Below are positions 1 to 7,130 of a DNA stretch of 37,953 nucleotides, one piece after another. The notes beneath the pieces are model-generated. The model did no database searches, had not been told where the DNA came from, and saw nothing but the letters and a program-made list of their open reading frames with translations. The DNA comes from Peptococcaceae bacterium. Lineage in GTDB: Bacteria > Bacillota > Peptococcia > Peptococcales > Peptococcaceae. The translations under genes and the position numbers were made by a program. The stretch spans positions 1 through 37,953 of the forward strand of contig JAUNGU010000013.1 of NCBI GenBank assembly GCA_030524315.1, given 5' to 3'. Position 1 is the first letter of the stretch. Every line of letters begins with the position of its first letter.

Positions 1-1
1 A

Positions 2-106
2 ACTTGGGGCAATCTTAGTCCAAGAGGAATATCAGAAGTTGATATAACTGTATCCGGGATGTCTGGTACCTCTCATAAATTAACAGTCGATGTACCTTAC
101 TCATAA
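2..106 (+). CDS. C-terminal end of an unidentified protein (partial)
   Basis: Only the last 34 codons lie in the window; the reading frame is open from base 2 to a TAA stop at 104-106. The tail (ending with residues LTVDVPYS) alternates polar and hydrophobic residues like a beta-strand, as in the end of a secreted or Ig-like domain, but this is too short to assign. The composition is AT-rich like the next gene and unlike the housekeeping block. A hairpin follows at once at 129-185. I do not recognise the family. Confidence 0.5.
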   Translation, partial: TWGNLSPRGISEVDITVSGMSGTSHKLTVDVPYS

Positions 107-128
107 TTAACAATATATCATTTTATGT

Positions 129-190
129 AGTGTCGATGACTATGAAATTTTTGTTAAATTAAATTTTTCATAGCTATCGACACTTTAATA
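129..190 (+). terminator. Long imperfect hairpin after the partial gene
   Basis: An inverted repeat of about 24 bases with arms 129-152 and 162-185 begins AGTGTCGATGACTATGAAAT and returns as its near-complement ending ATAGCTATCGACACT. A short T/A-rich tail follows. It lies just after the stop at 106, so it probably ends transcription of the partial gene; the T-tract is weak. Confidence 0.5.
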
Positions 191-228
191 ATTTATAGAT
201 TTATCATTTTTTTAAAGAAGGTTTTATT

Positions 229-630
229 ATGAAAAAATTTTCTAAAATAATGTTGAAATATTTTCAAATCATTTTTCCTTTGGTTTTTTTTGCTTATTTT
301 AATCACTATCTTATCTTAAAAAATTCATTGTTAAGAGCTGGGGTGACAGTTTTAGATACCGTACTATATATTTTTATATATTTTCTTCTATTATATATAT
401 ATATATATGTATCGTTTGTTAGCATTTATAGAGTGTACAATAGTATTTTTATTTTATGTTTAGGTTGGTTAGAATCTGTTATATTATATGTACTCCCTTT
501 TGTACTAGGAAGAAATAACGATATTTTTATACAGATAAACGGATATCCTTTAGATTTTTTATGTATTTATGGTTTTATAGTTATACTTTATTGTGTTCAA
601 TTGTATTCTGCTTTATTTCATAGAAACTAA
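229..630 (+). CDS. Small AT-rich hydrophobic membrane protein, unknown function
   Basis: A 133-residue protein with ATG start and an upstream AAGAAGG ribosome site about 8 bases away. It is very hydrophobic: about four membrane segments can be drawn at roughly residues 9-30, 43-68, 72-94 and 108-130, with a basic N-terminus (MKKFSKIMLKYF). There is no recognisable catalytic motif. The codons are strongly AT-rich (Ile ATA, Leu TTA, Phe TTT), in sharp contrast to the GC-rich genes from 807 onwards, which suggests recent acquisition. It could be an immunity or transport partner of the upstream partial gene, but that is a guess from adjacency alone. The family is not recognised. Confidence 0.6.
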   Translation: MKKFSKIMLKYFQIIFPLVFFAYFNHYLILKNSLLRAGVTVLDTVLYIFIYFLLLYIYIYVSFVSIYRVYNSIFILCLGWLESVILYVLPFVLGRNNDIFIQINGYPLDFLCIYGFIVILYCVQLYSALFHRN

Positions 631-670
631 AGATGATAGCGAATATGATGTACATTCTCGTCAACAGAAC

Positions 671-724
671 AATAAAATATGATAATATTTTATTAGATAG
701 TGATTTTATCTACTATCTTTCTTC
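671..724 (+). terminator. Paired hairpins downstream of the small membrane protein
   Basis: A perfect 10-bp stem AATAAAATAT/ATATTTTATT (671-680, 685-694; loop GATA) is followed by a second stem AGATAGT/ACTATCT (695-701, 712-718) and a T-rich tail. They lie 40-90 bases after the stop of the 229-630 gene and could form its terminator, although the stems are AT-only and weak. Confidence 0.4.
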
Positions 725-749
725 ATATTGATTTTATAGGTATACAGAA

Positions 750-806
750 ACGCCCTTTATGATGACAGTTTTGCGCTGTCACTCATAAAGGGCGTCTATT
801 TTTTGC
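750..806. terminator. Strong hairpin terminator between convergent genes
   Basis: A near-perfect stem runs 750-769 and 776-795 (ACGCCCTTTATGA with TGACAG, against CTGTCA with TCATAAAGGGCGT). On the plus strand it is followed by a T6 run at 799-804, so it is a good plus-strand terminator. It also lies right after the jag stop on the minus strand, where the T-run is shorter. It probably acts in both directions and separates the AT-rich accessory DNA from the jag operon. Confidence 0.75.
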
Positions 807-1652
807 TTAGTCTGCCACAATCACGACACGGCGGTTCGGTTCGTTGCCTTCGCTATAGGAGGACACGCCCGCTTCCTTTTCGAGGGTGATGTGGATGATG
901 CGGCGCTCGGCGGCGTTCATCGGATTGAGAACGACGCGGCGATGGGTCTTGCGGCATTTTTCTGCCATGCGCAGCGCCAGGGCTTCGAGCTTGTCGCGCT
1001 GACGGGCGCGGTAGTTTTCGACGTCAAAAATGACACCCTTGCGGCTTTCGAGGCGGCCATTGATGACCAGACTCATCAAAAATTGGATGGCGTTGAGGGT
1101 TTCACCGTGGCGGCCGATGAGGATGCCCACATCCTCGCCGCTGACGTCAAAGCGGATGCTGTCGTCGGTCTCGGTGACATGAACGACGGCGTCGACATCC
1201 AGCGCGTCGAGAATCGGCCCCAAGAAGGACAGGCCAATGTCTTCGGCAGTCTCACCCTCTACATGGGCGAGGGCTTCCTCGGCGTTGAGCTGAGAAATGT
1301 CCTCGACGATGATTTCGGTGCGCGCTTCCTCTTCCTTTTGAGGGGCGGGCGCCGGCATTTCCTCGACGGTGACTTCCTTAATGAGAAGCTCGGTTTCTGG
1401 CGCCGCTTCCTTTGCAGGTGCCTTTTTTTCCGGCGCAGCCTGTGGCTTTGCGACCGGTTTTTCTTCGGCAAGGTCTGGCAGGGTCTTGTTGACCTCGATG
1501 ATGGCGTCCTTGCTGCCAAGTCCAAAGATGCCGCGGCTTGGTTCTTGAATGACGGTGTAGCCATTTTTCACAGCGTCAATTTTCCAAATGTCGGCGGCCT
1601 TTTTGATGGCCTCGTCGACGGTTTTGGCTGTGATCTTCATTTTTTCAATCAT
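807..1652 (-). CDS. jag: KhpB/Jag RNA-binding protein (Jag-N, KH, R3H domains)
   Basis: Protein of 281 residues. The ATG at 1652 is chosen because an AGGGGG ribosome site lies 7 bases upstream; a TTG six codons earlier is open but overlaps that site. The N-terminus (MKITAKTVDEAIKKAADIW) is the Jag-N domain, followed by a long Ala/Pro/Glu-rich linker. A KH domain has the GXXG-type loop in ILIGRHGETLNAIQF. A C-terminal R3H domain carries RRIIHITLEKE. KhpB proteins bind RNA in the cytoplasm, with KhpA as known partner, and affect cell elongation and division in Firmicutes. It is the last gene of the leftward rpmH-rnpA-yidD-yidC-jag block, its usual position. Identification is firm; its RNA targets here are unknown. 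Confidence 0.95.
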   Translation of the reverse strand: MIEKMKITAKTVDEAIKKAADIWKIDAVKNGYTVIQEPSRGIFGLGSKDAIIEVNKTLPDLAEEKPVAKPQAAPEKKAPAKEAAPETELLIKEVTVEEMPAPAPQKEEEARTEIIVEDISQLNAEEALAHVEGETAEDIGLSFLGPILDALDVDAVVHVTETDDSIRFDVSGEDVGILIGRHGETLNAIQFLMSLVINGRLESRKGVIFDVENYRARQRDKLEALALRMAEKCRKTHRRVVLNPMNAAERRIIHITLEKEAGVSSYSEGNEPNRRVVIVAD

Positions 1653-1685
1653 GTCTATTCCCCCTGGCAAGCGATGCGTGGTGCA

Positions 1686-2546
1686 TCAGGATTTTTTCGG
1701 CGGATGATAGGTGGCGCCTTCTCCGTCTTTCTTTGGCGCCTGGTATTGGGCCTCGCGTTTTCTCGCCTTGTGCTCGTTTTTGAGCTGCTGCTTGGTTTTC
1801 TTTTTGGATTTGTTGTGGCCCTGCTTCTTTTCTTCCTCGCGCTGTTTTTCGCGCTCTGCTTCGCGGATGGCACGGGCTTCGGCGCGCTTGGCCATTTCCT
1901 TTTTGCGCAGGCTGTTCATAAAGAGCTGCTGGAAAATCATAAACACCGACGTCGTGATCCAATACAGGCACAGCCCACTTGGGAAGTTCAGCGCCATAAA
2001 GCCCATCATCACAGGCATCACATAGACCATCATCTTCATGGTCATGTTGGCAGGATTGCTCGAATCCATGGTGGTGGCGCTCATCGCCAGCTTTTGCTGG
2101 AGGAACATGGCCACTGCCAAGACAATCGCCATAATGTGCAGCGGGTCGATGTTGTTTAAGCTGTCAATCCATAAAAAAGAGGCATTTTCCGTAAATTGGT
2201 AATTGCGTAATGCCCAGAATAATAAATAAAGAATCGGAAGCTGAATCAGCATTGGCAGACAGCCCGCCATTGGCCGGACGTCGTACTCCTTGTACAGCTT
2301 CATCATTTCTTCGCTGAGTTTTTCGCGATTGTTCGCATACCGCTTTTGCAGCTCAGCCAATTCCGGCTGAATTTCCTGCATCCCCAGCATCGACTTCATC
2401 TGCATGACCGTCAATGGCAAGAGAATGATGCGGACGACAATCCCGATGAAAATGATCGCCAGCGCATAGCTTGGAAAGCCGATCATACCGGTAAATTCAT
2501 ACATCGTATGAATAAACTGCGTCATAATATCTACAAATGTGCTCAA
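1686..2546 (-). CDS. yidC: YidC/Oxa1/SpoIIIJ-type membrane protein insertase
   Basis: Protein of 286 residues that inserts and folds membrane proteins, alone or with SecYEG. Hydrophobic segments fit the five-helix Oxa1 core: about 21-45 (with the conserved groove arginine near residue 39 in GIVVRIILLPLTVMQMK), 93-113, 131-150 and a pair near 168-205. The C-terminus is a long Lys/Arg-rich tail with runs such as KSKKKTKQQLK, typical of ribosome-contacting tails. The TTG start at 2546 is supported by an AGGTGAT ribosome site, which sits in a hairpin. Unlike many Firmicute homologues there is no clear lipoprotein signal with a lipobox cysteine; an ATG seven codons in is an alternative start. It lies 33 bp before jag and is probably co-transcribed with yidD and rnpA. 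Confidence 0.93.
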   Translation of the reverse strand: MSTFVDIMTQFIHTMYEFTGMIGFPSYALAIIFIGIVVRIILLPLTVMQMKSMLGMQEIQPELAELQKRYANNREKLSEEMMKLYKEYDVRPMAGCLPMLIQLPILYLLFWALRNYQFTENASFLWIDSLNNIDPLHIMAIVLAVAMFLQQKLAMSATTMDSSNPANMTMKMMVYVMPVMMGFMALNFPSGLCLYWITTSVFMIFQQLFMNSLRKKEMAKRAEARAIREAEREKQREEEKKQGHNKSKKKTKQQLKNEHKARKREAQYQAPKKDGEGATYHPPKKS

Positions 2547-2548
2547 AT

Positions 2549-2576
2549 ATCACCTACTCCGATGGGTCGGAGAGGT
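2549..2576 (-). promoter_or_regulatory. Hairpin covering the yidC ribosome-binding site
   Basis: On the minus strand, arms ACCT+CTCCGA and TCGGAG+AGGT close on a 4-base loop CCCA (plus coordinates 2552-2562 and 2567-2576, with one unpaired base). The 3' arm contains the AGGT of the yidC ribosome site AGGTGAT (2549-2555). A second GGAGGT stands just upstream (2581-2586) with no start codon at usable distance. The layout could limit yidC translation unless the hairpin opens. Confidence 0.45.
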
Positions 2577-2608
2577 ATTCACCTCCTAGAACCTGATGTT
2601 CCAATGAA

Positions 2609-2833
2609 TCAAGGAACTGGGTCGTAGCCACCCTTGGAAAAGGGGTTGCAGCGCAAAATCCGCCAGATGGCCAAAGCGCCACCCTTGAGGACCCCGTATT
2701 TTGTGATGGCTTCTATTGCATACGCCGAACAGCTCGGAATAAAACGGCAGCTGGGTCCGCCCTTTAAGGCAGAGAGATACACCTGATAAAAGCGAATCAT
2801 GCCAATGAGCAATTTTTTAATTGGACTCGCCAT
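2609..2833 (-). CDS. yidD: YidD membrane protein insertion efficiency factor
   Basis: Protein of 74 residues from the ATG at 2833; a start seven codons earlier is open but lies inside rnpA. YidD is a small peripheral inner-membrane protein that assists YidC-dependent insertion. The family hallmarks are visible: an amphipathic N-terminus ([16 protein letters not shown]) and the cysteine-bearing core [15 protein letters not shown], then [15 protein letters not shown] at the C-terminus. The length fits the family. Its start overlaps the end of rnpA by 17 bp, and it sits between rnpA and yidC, the standard order, implying translational coupling. Identification is firm. Confidence 0.95.
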   Translation of the reverse strand: MASPIKKLLIGMIRFYQVYLSALKGGPSCRFIPSCSAYAIEAITKYGVLKGGALAIWRILRCNPFSKGGYDPVP

Positions 2834-3161
2834 AAATACCGCTTCTTTCCGCAAGCTTCAAAAATTCTTTTTCAAGGGCCTGATAATCCAGCTGCACAAT
2901 GTCCTTGCGTGCAACCACCACCGCATCCACCGCCGCAAAGCGGTCCCAATGCAGGCGGACGATTTCAGACAAACGTCGTTTGTAAAGATTTCTCACATGG
3001 GCCTTACCGATTTTTTTGGAAAGAGAGAAGCCAAAGCGGGCATGTGTTAAATTGTTTTCCTTCACATATAGGACCATGTAGCGGTTGGCCCGGGAATTTT
3101 TTTTGCGATATATGTGATTGAACTCGTCTCTTTTCTTAATGCGAAACGGTGAAGCCAGCAT
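2817..3161 (-). CDS. rnpA: Ribonuclease P protein component
   Basis: Protein of 114 residues, the basic protein subunit that helps the RNase P RNA mature tRNA 5' ends. The ATG at 3161 is preceded by GGGTG and gives the usual family length; a TTG eight codons earlier is less likely. Visible features are the N-terminal [15 protein letters not shown], the beta-strand [16 protein letters not shown] and the basic RNR-type helix [16 protein letters not shown] that contacts P RNA. It follows rpmH and overlaps yidD. A hairpin with a T-run between rpmH and rnpA may lower rnpA expression relative to rpmH. Identification is firm. Confidence 0.95.
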   Translation of the reverse strand: MLASPFRIKKRDEFNHIYRKKNSRANRYMVLYVKENNLTHARFGFSLSKKIGKAHVRNLYKRRLSEIVRLHWDRFAAVDAVVVARKDIVQLDYQALEKEFLKLAERSGIYGESN

Positions 3162-3190
3162 GTTTTCACACCCTTTTTTGTACAATAAAG

Positions 3191-3218
3191 ATAAAAAAGG
3201 CCTGACAGTGGAGGCCTT
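3191..3218 (-). terminator. Intrinsic terminator between rpmH and rnpA
   Basis: On the minus strand AAGGCCT (3218-3212) and AGGCCTT (3203-3197) form a 7-bp stem with an 8-base loop, followed by a T6 run (A-run on plus at 3193-3198). It ends about 30 bases before the rnpA start, inside what is normally one operon, so it is likely an attenuator with read-through. Confidence 0.75.
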
Positions 3219-3247
3219 CTTATCTCTATCTCAAGTGTCATAGACAT

Positions 3248-3382
3248 TTACGCGCTGAGCACTTTTCTTCCTTTTGCTCTTCTTCTCTTCAAGACATTGC
3301 GACCATTTTTAGAAAGCATTCTTCTACGGAAGCCATGAACGCGTTTATGTTTCTTGTTTTTTGGCTGATATGTGCGTTTCAT
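3248..3382 (-). CDS. rpmH: 50S ribosomal protein L34
   Basis: A 44-residue, extremely basic protein that begins [20 protein letters not shown] and continues with the L34 signature [24 protein letters not shown]34 is a small structural protein of the large ribosomal subunit. The ATG at 3382 follows a strong AGGAGGT site. It is the first gene of the leftward block, transcribed away from dnaA, the classic arrangement at bacterial origins. A consensus-like promoter lies 40 bp upstream and a terminator follows it. Identification is certain. Confidence 0.98.
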   Translation of the reverse strand: MKRTYQPKNKKHKRVHGFRRRMLSKNGRNVLKRRRAKGRKVLSA

Positions 3383-3418
3383 CCCTACACCTCCTGACCT
3401 AGTTTACATGCATTCATG

Positions 3419-3447
3419 ATTATACCTTATATGAGGGGGACGGTCAA
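3419..3447 (-). promoter_or_regulatory. SigA-type promoter of rpmH
   Basis: On the minus strand, TTGACC (3447-3442), a 17-bp spacer and TATAAT (3424-3419). This is nearly the full consensus and lies just upstream of the rpmH ribosome site, so it should drive rpmH and, by read-through, rnpA-yidD-yidC-jag. Confidence 0.85.
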
Positions 3448-3602
3448 TCGTTTTTCGGCGGATTTTTCGCAAGTTTTCGGGGATTTTTCCTGGATTTTTC
3501 AGCCACTACTAAATCTCCGATTTTTATTTTTTCTATCACTATATATATGAAGGCTGTCAAATTTTTGTCTCTTTGCTGTTAATTGTCTAAATTGTTGTCC
3601 GC

Positions 3603-4024
3603 TTTTCCACAACGCACAGGGGTTTTCCACAAGCAGACTGTGGAAAACTCAAAATTTCTCCCCAGCCCATTTTTAAGCCATTTCTCCCGTGTGTCTGTTG
3701 ATTTATTTTGGAAAAACCAAAATTTTTCGCTCGGGACTCGCCAGCGGAAAATTTTCCTTGGGAAAAAATTTTTCGCTGGCCACCCAAAACTGTGGAAAAC
3801 TCGCCCCTTTTTCCAAAATCTGCCGATATTTCCCCATTCATCCGCCATTTTTCTGGGGAAAACTGTGGAAAATTCTGTGGGAAAGTCGATTTTTTTCCAC
3901 AGTGCCTGTTGATGAATAGGTGCGAAATCAATTTTCCTATGCTATTATTAGAAGGTGCATCCGCATGAAAAAAGAAGGACTTTTCCACAGTTTATTCCAG
4001 CTAACTTGCCAATTCTGTGGAAAA
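3603..4024 (+). other. oriC: Origin of replication, left part: DnaA-box cluster upstream of dnaA
   Basis: The 664-bp gap 3383-4046 contains at least eight 9-mers matching TTWTNCACA, all TTTTCCACA. Plus strand: 3603-3611, 3623-3631, 3893-3901, 3981-3989. Minus strand: 3639-3647, 3791-3799, 3864-3872, 4016-4024. One further near-match with one change is at 3876-3884. Surrounding sequence is AT-rich with many T-runs. In Firmicutes the origin is bipartite, with box clusters on both sides of dnaA; this is the left (incA/B-like) half. The last two boxes lie in the dnaA leader and probably mediate autoregulation. Confidence 0.85.
3940..3948 (+). promoter_or_regulatory. Candidate extended -10 promoter for dnaA
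   Basis: TGCTATTAT matches an extended -10 (TGn then TATTAT at 3943-3948); no good -35 is seen 17 bp upstream. A start near 3955 would give a leader of about 90 bases carrying two DnaA boxes, which fits dnaA autorepression. Confidence 0.5.
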
Positions 4025-4046
4025 ATCTTGATTTGGAGGAAAAACC

Positions 4047-5462
4047 ATGGAACAACGCTATATGCAGGCCTGGCAAACTGCAATTATGAAAATTCAGGAG
4101 GAGGTCGCCCCCTTTATCTTTGACACCTGGTACCGCGATCTCATGCCCATAGATTTTGTCGGCGACCAATACGTCGTCGAGGTTAACAACAACGTCATGC
4201 TCGCAGGCTTTACCGAGCAGGGCTTTGGCGAGGAGCTGCTCAAGTGGCTGCGCCTGGCCACCTCCGACGATGATGTAAGCATCCATTATCTCAACCACGC
4301 CGACGCCGAAACCTTCCGCGATCGCCTCAAAACCGCTGATCTCAGAATCGCTGAAGCCTCTGACGACAGCTATTTCTTCCAAAATATGGGCCAAGCCGAT
4401 CGCGCCAAGCCGCGTCTCCAGCTTTTGGACGGCAAAAAGCTGCGCGCCGATTTTACCTTTGAATCCTTCGTCGTTGGCAAAAACAACGAGCAGTGCCACG
4501 CCTTTTGCAAAGCCATTGCCAACAACATGAGCCAGGATCTCAACTGTCCCAAGACCATCAATCCCCTCTTTATCTACGGCAATTCCGGCTTGGGCAAAAC
4601 CCACCTCATCAACGCCATTGCCTATCAGATCCTGCAAAATCAGCCCGAGGCCAAGATCATCTTTACCTCCTGTGAAAATTTTATGAACGAGTACATCTCG
4701 GCGATCCAAACCAACAAAAATGAGGTCTTCCGCGACAAATACCGCAACGCCGATTTGCTCCTCATTGACGACATCCAGTTTCTCACCGGTAAGGAAGGGA
4801 CCCAGGGCGAATTCTTCTTTACCTTTGAAGCGCTGCGCAATAACAACCATCAGATTGTCATGACCTCTGATAAATTGCCAAGCGAGATCCCCGACCTCGA
4901 GGACCGTTTGGTGACGCGCTTTGAAGGCGGCGTCTTAAGCGACATTCAAGTACCGGACCGCGAAACCCGCATTGCCATCTTGCAAAAGAAGGCCGAAATG
5001 GAGGACACCGTCGTCGACCGCCAGATCATCGAATATATTGTAGACAATGTCGATGTCAACATTCGAACCCTCGACGGCGCCCTGCAAACCCTCATTGCCA
5101 CCGCCAGCGTCAGCAACCAGCCAATCACCTTGGAGCTGGCGCAAACGAGCATCAAAAACAAGAAAACCCAGGAAAAGCAAATCACCCAGGACATCATCAT
5201 TACCGAGGTCTGCAAGCGCTACGGTCTGAGCCGCGACAAGATGATGGGCACCAGCCGCAAAAAGGAGGTCCTTTTTCCGCGTCAGGTGACCATGTATTTT
5301 TGCCGCACCCTCCTGCAAATGAGTCTGCCGGCCATCGGCAAGCTCTTCCGCAAGGACCACAGCACCGTCTCCAACGCCATCAACAAAATCGAGGAGGAGC
5401 TCAAAAAGGACCCCCTCCTGCAAAGCGACATCCAAGCGATTCGCCGCGCCATCGAAAGCTGA
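4047..5462 (+). CDS. dnaA: Chromosomal replication initiator DnaA
   Basis: Protein of 471 residues; ATG at 4047 follows TGGAGGA by 6 bases. DnaA is the AAA+ ATPase that binds DnaA boxes, opens the origin and loads the helicase. Domain I is about residues 1-80 and domain II is a short variable linker. The AAA+ core has Walker A GNSGLGKTH near 178-186 and Walker B LLLIDDIQF near 237-245. The C-terminal domain IV carries the helix-turn-helix signature RKDHSTVSNAINKI. Length and domain order are normal. DnaA boxes flank the gene on both sides and lie in its own leader, so the protein is expected to bind both its origin and its promoter. Identification is certain. Confidence 0.98.
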   Translation: MEQRYMQAWQTAIMKIQEEVAPFIFDTWYRDLMPIDFVGDQYVVEVNNNVMLAGFTEQGFGEELLKWLRLATSDDDVSIHYLNHADAETFRDRLKTADLRIAEASDDSYFFQNMGQADRAKPRLQLLDGKKLRADFTFESFVVGKNNEQCHAFCKAIANNMSQDLNCPKTINPLFIYGNSGLGKTHLINAIAYQILQNQPEAKIIFTSCENFMNEYISAIQTNKNEVFRDKYRNADLLLIDDIQFLTGKEGTQGEFFFTFEALRNNNHQIVMTSDKLPSEIPDLEDRLVTRFEGGVLSDIQVPDRETRIAILQKKAEMEDTVVDRQIIEYIVDNVDVNIRTLDGALQTLIATASVSNQPITLELAQTSIKNKKTQEKQITQDIIITEVCKRYGLSRDKMMGTSRKKEVLFPRQVTMYFCRTLLQMSLPAIGKLFRKDHSTVSNAINKIEEELKKDPLLQSDIQAIRRAIES

Positions 5463-5589
5463 AAACAGTTTGCAAGGATTTTGTAAAATATGCACGGGGT
5501 TTTGCTGTTGAAAACTGAGAGTTATAATTTTATACAATTTGACTTTTCCCCAGATTTTTTGAGCAATTCCTTCCAAACCCTGTGAAAAC

Positions 5590-5960
5590 TGTGGAAAACG
5601 CCAAAAAATCCCGAAAAAAGCGGCTCTTTTTCCACAAGGTTTTCCACATGCTCGATTTTATTGTGGATAAATCCCCAGGTTTTTACTTTGGTGATTGTAT
5701 AATCCAGGTGAAGTCTCAAGATTCTATCCGGCAGCGAAAAAGGCTTCACAGTCAAAAATATTCAACGATTTTTATATTTATGCACGGTTTTTCCAAAGGG
5801 TTTTACAAAAAACCGTTTTCCACATGTGGATTCATGGGGAAAACAAAAATCCCTGTGGGAACTTTGGAAAACCCACAAGCACAATACACAGACTTTTAGA
5901 AAGTCGTGCACCCGCTTGGGAAGCGCTTTTTGACGCGTTTTCAACATATCCACAGCCCCT
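5590..5960 (+). other. oriC: Origin of replication, right part: DnaA boxes between dnaA and dnaN
   Basis: The 545-bp gap 5463-6007 holds a second cluster of DnaA boxes: 5590-5598 (minus), 5628-5636 (plus), 5640-5648 (plus), a perfect TTATCCACA on the minus strand at 5662-5670, 5816-5824 (plus), and near-matches at 5778-5786 and 5946-5954. In Bacillus subtilis this interval (incC) contains the melting site, and the trio element at 5961-5975 supports the same role here. Confidence 0.85.
5698..5703 (+). promoter_or_regulatory. Candidate -10 of a dnaN promoter
   Basis: A perfect TATAAT stands between two groups of DnaA boxes; no convincing -35 hexamer is found 16-18 bp upstream. It is the best -10 in the dnaA-dnaN gap, but could be a chance match in AT-rich origin DNA. 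Confidence 0.3.
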
Positions 5961-5975
5961 ATTACTACTACTACT
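5946..5975. promoter_or_regulatory. DnaA-trio basal unwinding element
   Basis: A box-like ATATCCACA (5946-5954) is followed by a short GC-rich GCCCCT and then ATT ACT ACT ACT ACT (5961-5975), next to AT-rich DNA. Read 3' to 5', the complementary strand gives GAT-type triplets, the DnaA-trio arrangement known from B. subtilis, where DnaA assembles on one strand to melt the origin. Order (box, GC clamp, trios, AT-rich DNA) and place (just before dnaN) both fit. The exact opening site is inferred. Confidence 0.75.
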
Positions 5976-6007
5976 GTGAAATATTTAATGAAGAAGAGGT
6001 AGACAAC

Positions 6008-7129
6008 ATGAAATTCAACGCCATCAAAGAAAACATGACCCTCGGACTCAATATTGTCCAGCGTGCCCTATCCTCCAAAAGTGTGCAGCCGATTTTGAAC
6101 GGCATCTACCTGTCCGCCAAAGACGGCCATCTCACCATGGTTGCCACCGACACCATCGAAAATGCAGGCTTACGCATTCAGTGCACGGTGCCGGTGGAGG
6201 TCATCGAGGAAGGGGACACGGTGGTCAGCGGCAAGGCCTTTCGCGATTTTGTCATGCGCCTGCCGGATACCAATCTCCAGTTCGAAAACACCTCCCGCAA
6301 CGGCCAGGATCGAATGACCATTTCCTATGGAAAGAACAAGACAGAAATGCTCGGCTGGCCGGGCTATGATTTTCCGAAGCCACCAGCCATGGACATTCTC
6401 CATGTGATGCGCATTTCCAATGCGACCCTCTCGGATCTTGTGCGCCAGACCTCCTTTGCGGCGCGCAAGGAGGATTTGCGGCCAATTTTCACGGGCCTCT
6501 TATTTGAAGTGAACGGCGACGACCTGACCGTCGTCGGCACCGACAGCTTCCGCTTGGCAATGATGCAGGACAAGGTGCAAAACGACGGCGCCGACAGCTT
6601 CCAGGTGGTGATTCCGGTCAAGGCCCTCGCCGAGGTCATTGCCATCTGCGAGGAGGATGCGATCATCCATATTTCTGTGACGAAAAACCAGATCCTTTTT
6701 GAAGCGGGCGGCGTCCAGCTCACAAGCCAGCTCATCCAGGGCGAATTCCCGCCGTACCGCGCCGCACTTCCAAAAACCCACACCACCCATTTTGACATTG
6801 ACCGCACCACCCTCAAGCAATCCATCGACCGCGCCATCCTCTTTGGCCGCGACCGCGACGGCACCTCGGTGATCCATGTGGATGTGCATTCGGGCAATCT
6901 TTCTATTAAAACCGCCTCGGAAATGGGCCAGGTTGACGAGGAGCTCGACATCTATATGGAAGGCGACGACGTGCACATTCTCTTTAACGCCAACTTCCTC
7001 ACTGACGCCCTGACCAAGATGCACTACGATGCGCTGGATGTAGAAATGAGCGGTGACCTCGGTCCTTGCGTCTTCCGTCCGAAAAACGACGAGAACTACA
7101 CCTATCTTCTCCTGCCGCTGAGACAGTAA
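6008..7129 (+). CDS. dnaN: DNA polymerase III beta subunit (sliding clamp)
   Basis: Protein of 373 residues. The start is the ATG at 6008 (MKFNAIKENMTLGLNIVQRA), with AAGAGGT 7 bases upstream; the frame stays open upstream only because it runs through the trio repeats, giving a meaningless run of tyrosines. DnaN forms a ring dimer around DNA and tethers the polymerase. Typical segments are visible: IVQRALSSKSVQPILNGIY near the start, the middle-domain FAARKEDLRPIFTGLLFE, and the C-terminal YTYLLLPLRQ. It follows the right half of the origin and is one base from recF. Length is normal and identification certain. Confidence 0.97.
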   Translation: MKFNAIKENMTLGLNIVQRALSSKSVQPILNGIYLSAKDGHLTMVATDTIENAGLRIQCTVPVEVIEEGDTVVSGKAFRDFVMRLPDTNLQFENTSRNGQDRMTISYGKNKTEMLGWPGYDFPKPPAMDILHVMRISNATLSDLVRQTSFAARKEDLRPIFTGLLFEVNGDDLTVVGTDSFRLAMMQDKVQNDGADSFQVVIPVKALAEVIAICEEDAIIHISVTKNQILFEAGGVQLTSQLIQGEFPPYRAALPKTHTTHFDIDRTTLKQSIDRAILFGRDRDGTSVIHVDVHSGNLSIKTASEMGQVDEELDIYMEGDDVHILFNANFLTDALTKMHYDALDVEMSGDLGPCVFRPKNDENYTYLLLPLRQ

Positions 7130-7130
7130 G

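Noticed and set aside
390..411. TATATA repeat in the AT-rich membrane gene
   Set aside because: A short AT microsatellite inside the coding frame; it fits Ile-Tyr codons and shows no other signal.
5906..6007. Open extension of dnaN with a run of five tyrosines
   Set aside because: It is a by-product of the ACT repeats of the trio element; the true start has an AAGAGGT site at 5994-6000 and the conserved MKFNAIKE N-terminus.
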